12,640 bases of DNA from an uncultured Lachnospiraceae bacterium. Lineage in GTDB: Bacteria; Bacillota; Clostridia; Lachnospirales; Lachnospiraceae. Below are positions 7,027 through 12,640 of the stretch, piece by piece; the stretch's first letter is position 1, and each line of letters opens with the position of its first letter. The stretch is from the NCBI GenBank assembly GCA_900554205.1, contig USGM01000102.1, forward strand, positions 1 through 12,640, written 5' to 3'. The position numbers and the translations under genes are program-made. The notes below the pieces were generated by a model that worked only from the letters and a program-made list of their open reading frames with translations, had not been told where the DNA came from and ran no database searches.

Positions 7027-8406
7027 AATGTTTTAATGTTAATTTTACTGAGTGTGATTGAAATTGGTTTTGCAGTATTCTCGATTGTCAGAAAGACGGA
7101 CAGAAAGCAATGGCTGTTCGGCAGACTGCTGTGTGACGCGGGCGAGCTTGTGCTCTTCCTGCTGTTCCTTCTGACGCGGGAGGTGAATCTGGGCTTCCGG
7201 TTTAAGGGGCTGTTTGTGATCCTGATTGTCAGACTTCTCATCACCGCTATCTGTTATCTGGTCAAGAGAGGACGCACGGAGGACCCGAAGAAAACGGCGG
7301 CGAAGGTTGGCAGCGGTCTGATCGGTGTGATGATGGTTGTGAACGGTCTGATTCCTTCGTTCCTGATTACAGGCTACGAGGGATTGCCGACGACCGGTCA
7401 GTATCAGGTCGGACAGACGCAGGCGATTCTTGTGGATGGCAGCAGAGTCGAGGAGTTCGAGACTGACGGATCAGCGCGGGAGATACCGGTTTATTTCTAT
7501 TATCCGAAGAATGCCGCAGGAGAGACCTGTCCGCTGGTGCTGTTCTCCCACGGAGCCTTCGGCTATTACCAGAGCAATTCGTCAACCTATATGGAGCTTG
7601 CAAGCCATGGCTATGTCGTTGTCAGCATGGATCATCCCTATCATTCCTTCTTCACACATGACACGGCGGGAAAGCTGATTACGGTGAATCCCGGAATGCT
7701 TCAGGGCGTACAGTACATCAATTCCGATGTCGCAACGGAGCAGGAAATCTATGATCTTTCTTCACAGTGGCTGAAGCTTCGCTGTGACGACATCAGTTAT
7801 GTGATCGATTCCCTTGAGGCTGCGGCTGAGAGCGGGACACTCTCCGACAGCTGGTATCTTGGCAATGTGGATGTGGAAGATATTTTAACGGTTACGAACC
7901 TGATAAATTGTGATAAGATAGGTGTGATGGGACATTCTCTCGGCGGTGCAGCGGCAGTTTCACTGGGACGTGAGAGGGAGGATGTCGGAGCGGTTGTGGA
8001 TCTTGATGGAACAATGCTCGGGGAACAGACCGGCGTGGAGAATAACCAGTGCCTGATCAATCAGGAGCCTTATACAACACCGCTCTTATCCTTTGACAAC
8101 GACGAGCATCATTTTGCGAAGATCGAATGTGAGCAGCAGGGTATTCCTTATATGAATAATGTCGTTCTGGCAAATGCAACAGATGGTTTTTGTACCTATA
8201 TTGCCGGAACGATGCATATGGACTATACCGATCTGCCCTTGTTTTCTCCGGTTCTGGCATCCCTGCTCGGCAGCGGTTCATTGGATAAAACCGAATGCAT
8301 AGAGACAATGAATAGAATCATACTGGAATTTTTTGACTGCTATCTCAAGGGTGAGGGAGAGTTCCGGGTACAGGAGTGTTATGACTTATCGGAGCATGGA
8401 AATTAA
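7024..8406 (+). CDS. Membrane-anchored alpha/beta hydrolase, PAF-acetylhydrolase-like
   Basis: This 460-residue protein starts at ATG 7024 after GAAAGGA; the frame is open further upstream to a TTG at 6958 but that extension lies in the leader hairpin and has no helix-like start. Four hydrophobic helices are seen at about residues 3-22, 32-50, 61-81 and 97-115, followed by an alpha/beta hydrolase domain. The domain has FSHGAFG (oxyanion region), the nucleophile elbow GHSLGG with S305, a likely catalytic Asp D328 in VVDLDGTM, and H398 in GTMHMDYTD, the same order and context as in plasma PAF acetylhydrolase. It probably hydrolyses an ester of a lipid or small molecule, perhaps outside the membrane. 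Its end overlaps the LytTR gene, which suggests co-expression. The substrate is unknown. Confidence 0.85.
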   Translation: MNVLMLILLSVIEIGFAVFSIVRKTDRKQWLFGRLLCDAGELVLFLLFLLTREVNLGFRFKGLFVILIVRLLITAICYLVKRGRTEDPKKTAAKVGSGLIGVMMVVNGLIPSFLITGYEGLPTTGQYQVGQTQAILVDGSRVEEFETDGSAREIPVYFYYPKNAAGETCPLVLFSHGAFGYYQSNSSTYMELASHGYVVVSMDHPYHSFFTHDTAGKLITVNPGMLQGVQYINSDVATEQEIYDLSSQWLKLRCDDISYVIDSLEAAAESGTLSDSWYLGNVDVEDILTVTNLINCDKIGVMGHSLGGAAAVSLGREREDVGAVVDLDGTMLGEQTGVENNQCLINQEPYTTPLLSFDNDEHHFAKIECEQQGIPYMNNVVLANATDGFCTYIAGTMHMDYTDLPLFSPVLASLLGSGSLDKTECIETMNRIILEFFDCYLKGEGEFRVQECYDLSEHGN

Positions 8407-8839
8407 GGTGAAGAAAATCGGTCCCGAAGAGCGCGAGCAGGTTGAGATACGCTGCCACGAGATCAGTGATTCGGTCAGGGAGATCGTCGCCTTTGTCAAG
8501 TCGCGGCAGGGACAGCTTACTGGGAATGCAGAGGGAAGACAGTATGAGATTCCCATCACGGATGTATTTTACATAGAATCTGTGGATAACCGCAGTTTTC
8601 TCTATACTGCAAGACAGACATACGAGACAAAGCAGAAAATATATGAACTGGAGGCAGCATTGAGGCAGAAGGGCTTTCTGCGAATATCAAAGGCTGCTCT
8701 GGTGAACCTTATGAAGATCACAGCGTTAAAGCCGGCATTGAATGGCCGGTTTAGCGCTGTGCTTTCTAATGGCGAGGAAATTATTATTTCCAGAAAATAT
8801 GTGCAGGATCTGAAGGATACATTGAAGGGAGGCAAATAA
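8381..8839 (+). CDS. LytTR-family DNA-binding regulator
   Basis: A protein of 152 residues from ATG 8381 (AGGAG at 8372-8376, short spacing of 4); the in-frame ATG at 8396 would give 147 residues starting MEIKVKKIG, which fits the family N-terminus better but has no well-spaced ribosome binding site. Both lie inside the end of the hydrolase gene. The C-terminal half is a LytTR domain: YEIPITDVFYIESVDNRSFLYT, then GFLRISKAALVNLMKI, LNGRFSAVLSNGEEIIISRKYV. There is no receiver domain, so it is of the stand-alone type that pairs with a DUF3021 membrane protein, as here two bases downstream. Such pairs commonly regulate their own operon; the targets are not visible. Confidence 0.92.
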   Translation: MTYRSMEIKVKKIGPEEREQVEIRCHEISDSVREIVAFVKSRQGQLTGNAEGRQYEIPITDVFYIESVDNRSFLYTARQTYETKQKIYELEAALRQKGFLRISKAALVNLMKITALKPALNGRFSAVLSNGEEIIISRKYVQDLKDTLKGGK

Positions 8840-8840
8840 C

Positions 8841-9278
8841 ATGAGCTTTAAAGAATATCTGAAATCGGCGGCTTTGCATTTTTTTATCATTGTGACGCTG
8901 GCGGATGTGGCGACATTTATAGTAGGAATGATTTTCCGCCCGGAGGAGCAGTTTGGCTATGAAGCATTTCTGACGCCGTTAATCTACGGTGCGTTGGGGG
9001 TGCTTCCGAATCTGGTTATGTGTTCGGGAAAAGAGCTGACAGTGAAGCAGATTATGGTGCGCAAGGCGATACAACTGCTGGTGTTGGAAGCAATTTTGAT
9101 CACAGCCGCATTTGGTATAAAGAACCTGAATGCGGAAAATCTGGGGATTGTCACCGGCTTTGCGCTCAGTGTGCTGATTATTTTCTTACTCGTTCATATT
9201 ATTTCGTGGCTGTTGGAGGTCAGGCAGGCGGAGCAGATGACGGCAGAACTGCTGGCATGGCAGAAGCGACGGGGGTGA
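8841..9278 (+). CDS. DUF3021 family membrane protein, partner of LytTR regulator
   Basis: This 145-residue protein has four hydrophobic segments at about residues 11-31, 42-61, 76-93 and 101-125 and a short charged C-terminus (EVRQAEQMTAELLAWQKRRG). Length, helix number and position directly behind a stand-alone LytTR gene match the DUF3021 family. It is translated one base after the LytTR stop, with AAGGGAGG as ribosome binding site. In known LytTR regulatory systems the membrane partner restrains the regulator; whether this one does so is inferred from the gene pair. Confidence 0.88.
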   Translation: MSFKEYLKSAALHFFIIVTLADVATFIVGMIFRPEEQFGYEAFLTPLIYGALGVLPNLVMCSGKELTVKQIMVRKAIQLLVLEAILITAAFGIKNLNAENLGIVTGFALSVLIIFLLVHIISWLLEVRQAEQMTAELLAWQKRRG

Positions 9279-9292
9279 GGAGTATTAGACGT

Positions 9293-9321
9293 TTGCGAAA
9301 CTGCTGTGGCTGTAGTATATT
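9293..9321 (+). promoter_or_regulatory. Sigma-A type promoter of the oligoendopeptidase gene
   Basis: TTGCGA (9293-9298) and TATATT (9316-9321) are 17 bases apart, a good match to the vegetative consensus. Transcription would start near 9328, giving a leader of about 95 bases before the ATG at 9424. Confidence 0.6.
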
Positions 9322-9327
9322 ATAGGG

Positions 9328-9399
9328 GGGTAGGGGACAGAGGTATTTTGTGCAACGTCGCTGTGGAACCGGAACTCCCCGATTACCCAACAAAAATAC
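9328..9399 (+). promoter_or_regulatory. Structured leader of the oligoendopeptidase mRNA
   Basis: GGGTA plus GGGGA (9328-9337) can pair with TCCCC (9376-9380) and TACCC (9384-9388) with a 3-base bulge, forming 10 base pairs. GTATTTTGT (9343-9351) can pair with 9390-9399 over 9 base pairs with one bulged A. The two pairings interleave, so they form either a pseudoknot-like fold or two competing states. No known riboswitch was recognised. Confidence 0.3.
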
Positions 9400-9423
9400 A
9401 GACAGAAAGGTAAGAGACTGACT

Positions 9424-11115
9424 ATGGAGAAGAATTGGAAATTTTCAGATATTCCGTATACACATCCGGATATGCAGGAACTACAGAAGCGTCTGGACGC
9501 GCTGTGCGCAAAATTAAAGACGGCAAAGGATATGCAGACCGTGAAGGAGGTCATCTCCGAGAGGGATGAAATTAATCAGGAGATTACTGTCATACAGGGC
9601 GTGCTCTACGGCAGAGCCTTCCATGATGTCACGGATGCGTACTATCAGACGGAATTTCAGACTGTCCTGCCGCAGATGTCGGAGCTCGACACGGAATCTC
9701 TCTCTCAGGCAATCGTAGAGAGTCCGTTTGGCGAGGAGATAGATGCCGCATACGGGCCGGAATTCAGAAGATTGTTATCGCTGGATGCAAGACTTCATTC
9801 CAAGGGGAAGGAGCAGCAGGCGCGGGCTGCGGAGCTGGAGGCACAATATCAGCAGATGAAAGCGACGTTGACCTTTGACGTGCGTGGAGAGAAGGTCAGC
9901 GGCGCAAAGCTGTCAGAGCTGCTTACAAGCCCGGAACGCGCACTGAGAAAAGAGGCGTTTGAAGCGTCTCATAAATCCTATATGGAGAAAAAGGATGAGT
10001 TCAGCGCTGTTCTGCGGGAACTGGTGCAGACCAGAGATGCGATTGCCAAGGCGAATGGTTTTGAAAATTATATTGAATATGCTACGCTCTCGAAGTCCAG
10101 ACTGGACTATGGGCACAAAGAGCTGCTGGCGTTTTGTGAGGATGTGCAAAAATACATCGCGCCGATCTACAAGCGCTTACAGGAAGAACAGCGGGAGCGT
10201 CTCGGACTGGAGAAACTGATGCCGTATGATCGAGGACTTGTATTTCCCGATGGAAATGCAAAGCCGGTTTCCGGCGAAGCTGCTCTGGCGAAGGCTGCCT
10301 ATGAGATGTATCATGCGCTCAGTCCCGAGGCGGGAGCGTTCTTTGATGAAATGGTTGCACATGAAATGCTTGACGTGGCGGGATCGGAGCATAAGATTTC
10401 CGGCATGGGCTTTTGCACGGATATTCCCGGGGAGTGGAAAATGCCGTTCATTTTCGCAAACAACAACGGCACAGCCAGCGATGTCACGGTTTACACGCAT
10501 GAACTTGGTCATGGTCTGCAGGGCTATCTGAGTATGCGAAAGCAGCCGTTGAGCGAATACTTTATGGGAAGTCCTGATCTCTGCGAGGTTCATTCCAAGA
10601 CAATGGAGCTATATTCTTACGCCTATGCACCGCTCTTCTTCGGAGAGCAGGCGGAGCATTTCCTGCAGGAGCACCGATTTGGCATTGTCAAGGAATTTTG
10701 CAGCTTCTGCTCGACCTACCTTTTCGAGAGCTGGCTGTACACACATGTCGATGCATCCCTGGAGGAGTGGGCGAAGGAGGATGACCGTATAGCGAAGTCG
10801 TTTGGACTGGGGCTCAATAATGAGGAGTGGGAGAAGGATATTCTCGGCGGCTATGATCTCTTCAACAATATGGCAGTCTATATGTTCCCCATGTATGTGG
10901 TCAGCTATTCGCTGTCCGAGGTCTGCGCGCTGCAGCTCAAGGCAGCTTATGAAGCCGATCCGGTTGAGGGCTGGGCAAGATACCATGCACTTTGCGAGGC
11001 AGGCGGCGGAAAGTCCTACAGCCGGATCATCGGCGATGCCGGACTGAAGCTGCCGTATGAGCCGGGCGTTGTGGAGAAGACGGCAAAGCAGCTGGAACAG
11101 CTGATCTGGGGCTGA
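9424..11115 (+). CDS. M3 family oligoendopeptidase (PepF-type)
   Basis: A 563-residue zinc metallopeptidase of the M3 oligoendopeptidase group, cytoplasmic enzymes that cut short peptides, often those imported by oligopeptide transporters. The zinc site is HELGH (H359, E360, H363) in VYTHELGHGLQGYL, with the third ligand probably E388 in EVHSKTMEL. The region before it (GFCTDIPGEWKMPFIFANNNGTASD) is a typical M3 block, and the C-terminal part (NMAVYMFPMYVVSYSLSE) follows the family order. The N-terminal 200 residues are helical. Length is normal for the family. It has its own promoter and leader and a weak ribosome binding site (AAAGG about 13 bases before ATG), so translation may be modest. 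It appears intact. Confidence 0.92.
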   Translation: MEKNWKFSDIPYTHPDMQELQKRLDALCAKLKTAKDMQTVKEVISERDEINQEITVIQGVLYGRAFHDVTDAYYQTEFQTVLPQMSELDTESLSQAIVESPFGEEIDAAYGPEFRRLLSLDARLHSKGKEQQARAAELEAQYQQMKATLTFDVRGEKVSGAKLSELLTSPERALRKEAFEASHKSYMEKKDEFSAVLRELVQTRDAIAKANGFENYIEYATLSKSRLDYGHKELLAFCEDVQKYIAPIYKRLQEEQRERLGLEKLMPYDRGLVFPDGNAKPVSGEAALAKAAYEMYHALSPEAGAFFDEMVAHEMLDVAGSEHKISGMGFCTDIPGEWKMPFIFANNNGTASDVTVYTHELGHGLQGYLSMRKQPLSEYFMGSPDLCEVHSKTMELYSYAYAPLFFGEQAEHFLQEHRFGIVKEFCSFCSTYLFESWLYTHVDASLEEWAKEDDRIAKSFGLGLNNEEWEKDILGGYDLFNNMAVYMFPMYVVSYSLSEVCALQLKAAYEADPVEGWARYHALCEAGGGKSYSRIIGDAGLKLPYEPGVVEKTAKQLEQLIWG

Positions 11116-11120
11116 GACAG

Positions 11121-11229
11121 CCAATATTGGTATAGAATGCGGCAGCGCAGGTCATACTATCTCTCCAAAGGGACAGGAGTGCAAGGTTTTCTGTGCATTT
11201 CTAGTAAGTTGGCAGTCCGCAGCGCGGAC
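11121..11229 (+). promoter_or_regulatory. Gap before the helical-bundle gene: palindrome and hairpin
   Basis: In this 128-base gap a perfect palindrome CCAATATTGG lies at 11121-11130, a possible operator. GTCCGC (11215-11220) and GCGGAC (11224-11229) make a 6-bp hairpin with a 3-base loop, five bases before the AGGAG at 11234-11238. No clear promoter was found. Confidence 0.35.
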
Positions 11230-11243
11230 AGATAGGAGCAGAT

Positions 11244-11675
11244 ATGGAAGACGATACAATTAAGCTGTTGCGTGAGTGCAATGCCGGAATTAAAATGGGA
11301 GTTTCCTCGCTGGATGATGTGATGGAGCATGTGAGGAGCGAGGAGATGAGAAATTTGCTCGCAAAGAGCAAGGAGACGCATACGCGCCTGGGAAATACCA
11401 CCCATGAGTACCTTGAGAAATATCACGACGACGGAAAAGAACCGGCGGCAATGGCAAAGATGATGTCAAAGCTCAAGAGCGATTTCATGCTGGGAATCGA
11501 CGAGTCGGATGCCAAGGTGGCGGATCTGATCACGGATGGCTGCAACATGGGTATTAAGAGTCTTTACAGATACATCAATCAATATCCCGCGGCGGAGGAA
11601 AAGATTACGAAGCTTGCGAAGGAAGTCGCGGAGGCCGAGGAGACGCTCGTGCAGGACTTGCGCCAGTATCTGTAG
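11244..11675 (+). CDS. Small all-helical (ferritin-like/DUF2383-like) hypothetical protein
   Basis: A 143-residue protein, acidic and charged, with what look like four long amphipathic helices: about residues 2-30, 33-60, 66-112 and 117-142. It has no signal peptide or membrane segment. The pattern (IKLLRECNAGIKMGVSSLDDVMEHV, then a later GCNMGIKSLYRYI that echoes the NAGIKMGVSSLDDV stretch) resembles the DUF2383/PA2169-type four-helix bundles of the ferritin-like group, and may be an internal duplication of two helix pairs. No iron-binding ExxH motif was found, so metal function is not supported. The ribosome binding site is AGGAG at 11234-11238. The function is unknown. Confidence 0.7.
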   Translation: MEDDTIKLLRECNAGIKMGVSSLDDVMEHVRSEEMRNLLAKSKETHTRLGNTTHEYLEKYHDDGKEPAAMAKMMSKLKSDFMLGIDESDAKVADLITDGCNMGIKSLYRYINQYPAAEEKITKLAKEVAEAEETLVQDLRQYL

Positions 11676-11698
11676 CAAGGATGTTTGGCGTTCGCGGT

Positions 11699-11795
11699 GG
11701 CAGTGGTATCATGCCTCTGCTGTGACGCAAGGCATTGTTTTTGCGACGGAAGAGGGACGCTGGTTTTACTGCGGCAGTGATGTCATGCTTCTGCT
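11699..11795. repeat. Degenerate 23-bp direct repeat downstream of the helical-bundle gene
   Basis: Bases 11699-11721 and 11773-11795 match at 20 of 23 positions (both GGCAGTG, then TCATGC, then TCTGCT) and start 74 bp apart. Similar but weaker matches extend to both sides. The gap 11676-12047 holds no credible gene: the frames open here are short and low in coding signal. The copies may be traces of a short duplication or of an old array. Confidence 0.6.
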
Positions 11796-11857
11796 ACGAT
11801 GCATGGGGTGAGGGCATTGATCGGATGAACTGGTCTGAATTGTTTTCAGGATTCCGA

Positions 11858-11984
11858 AACCAAGTTGTACTAAGCGTTGACAAATAAGCTAAATTCGCGA
11901 GCAAAAAATCCTTAACTCGCCGCGCTCAGACGGGCAGATTTTTGCTCGCAACGCTTTTTGCCACCACCAAGTACAACTATGGTT
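11858..11984. repeat. Large nested palindrome (about 125 bp)
   Basis: AGTTGTACT (11863-11871) pairs with AGTACAACT (11970-11978). Inside it AAGCGTTG (11872-11879) pairs with CAACGCTT (11949-11956), and GCGAGCAAAAAATC (11897-11910) pairs with 11937-11949 apart from one extra A. The outer arms extend by AACC/GGTT (11858-11861/11981-11984). The central A6 and T5 tracts flank a GC-rich loop, so the inner stem could act as a two-way terminator, or the whole could be a mobile palindromic element. The family was not recognised. Confidence 0.6.
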
Positions 11985-12047
11985 CCTACATATTCAAACA
12001 ATTCAGACAATTACATCCGGTCGACGCGCTGCCCGGCGTGCCAAGTA

Positions 12048-12640
12048 TGTGCGAAAAACGTGACAAGTGAGAAACCGCATGCAAGCCTGTGAGAATTGTA
12101 CATGCGGAAATTGTGGCAAGTTGAAAACCGCATGTACCCTGGCAGAAATGGTACGTGCGGAAAATGAGATAAGCGAGAAATCGCATGTACCTCGGCAGAA
12201 ATAGTACGTGCGGAAAACGTGACAAGCCGGAAATCGCATGTACGCCGGCGTGACTAGTACGTGCGGAAAATGGGATAAGCGCGAAAGCGCATGCAAGCCC
12301 GTGGGAATTGTACGTGCGGAAAGTGAGGCAAGCCCGAAACCGCATGCAAGCCCGTGGGAATTGTACGTGCAGAAATTGTGACAAGCGCGAAAGCGCATGT
12401 CTTCCCGCGGAAATAGTACGTGCGGAAATCGTGACAAGCCGGAAACCGCATGTACCCCGGCAGAAATAGTGCGTGCGGAAATTGAGGCAAGCCGAAAAGC
12501 GCATGTACCTCGGCAGAAATAGTACATGCGGAAAACGTGACGAGCCGGAAACTGCATGTACGCCCGCAGGAATTGTACATGCGGAAAACGTGACGAGCCG
12601 GAAACTGCATGTACGCCCGCAGGAATTGTACATGCGGAAA
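12048..12640. repeat. 53-bp tandem repeat array, 11 complete units, continuing past the window
   Basis: Units begin at 12048, 12101, 12154, 12207, 12260, 12313, 12366, 12419, 12472, 12525 and 12578, each exactly 53 bp, and a twelfth starts at 12631. The most constant parts are TACRTGCGGAAA at the boundary and GAAANCGCATGTAC in the middle. CGCATGTAC (unit positions 29-37) faces GTACRTGCG of the next unit across 13 bases, so a hairpin with a 9-bp stem can form at each boundary. Units differ at many bases, but the last two complete ones (12525-12577 and 12578-12630) are identical. There are no unique spacers. Long minus-strand open frames over the array exist in all three frames because the unit lacks stops; they are not believed to be genes. 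Confidence 0.93.

Noticed and set aside
11536..11811. Plus-strand open frame of 91 residues after the helical-bundle gene
   Set aside because: It overlaps that gene in another frame, is rich in Arg and Ser as shadows of such genes are, and crosses the direct repeat.
11986..12633. Minus-strand open frames of 118-215 residues with repeated RFxxC and FPHV-like motifs
   Set aside because: The 53-bp unit has no stop in any minus-strand frame, so all three frames stay open at once. Changes between units show no codon pattern, and no ribosome binding site supports a start.
12048..12640. CRISPR array
   Set aside because: Units are contiguous and homologous along their whole 53 bp. There are no unique spacers and no cas genes.

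Overview
The window looks like a piece of a Firmicutes chromosome, most likely a gut or rumen member of the Lachnospiraceae. This is inferred from gene content: intracellular-type GH27 and GH43 glycosidases, a LytTR/DUF3021 pair, a ClbS-like protein and an M3 oligoendopeptidase, all behind strong AGGAG-type ribosome binding sites. All intact genes except one are on the plus strand. No rRNA, tRNA, transposase or CRISPR array was seen.

Layout. (1) 1-659, minus strand: an AraC-family regulator cut by the window edge, divergent from the next gene and with clearly different codon use (11 of its 15 visible Ile codons are ATA). (2) 773-4553: a tight plus-strand cluster of a GH27 alpha-galactosidase-type enzyme, a small zinc-ribbon-like protein, a PlsC acyltransferase, a diacylglycerol-kinase-family lipid kinase and a second PlsC-like acyltransferase. 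(3) 4565-5265: remains of a GH43 beta-xylosidase-type gene with two internal deletions and a frame change, followed by a WYL-domain regulator (5291-6187) that ends in a strong hairpin. (4) 6226-6343: a 118-bp non-coding element closed by perfect 11-bp inverted ends. (5) 6373-9278: a ClbS/DfsB-family protein, a membrane-anchored PAF-acetylhydrolase-like alpha/beta hydrolase whose start codon lies inside a 13-bp inverted repeat, then a LytTR regulator with its DUF3021 membrane partner. (6) 9424-11675: an M3 peptidase with its own promoter and a structured leader, and a small helical-bundle protein. (7) 11676-12640: a gene-free region with a degenerate 23-bp direct repeat, a nested palindrome of about 125 bp, and a 53-bp tandem array that runs off the right edge.

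How the genes may work together. The AraC protein probably controls the divergent alpha-galactosidase. The acyltransferase-lipid kinase-acyltransferase run suggests phosphatidate or glycolipid metabolism. The LytTR/DUF3021 pair is a known type of regulator plus membrane partner, probably co-transcribed with the hydrolase. The most unusual part is the terminal array: every complete unit is exactly 53 bp although units differ in sequence, and each unit boundary carries an inverted repeat able to form a hairpin with a 13-nt loop. Most changes in the stem keep pairing (often as G-U) if the plus strand is transcribed. Its function is not known to me.
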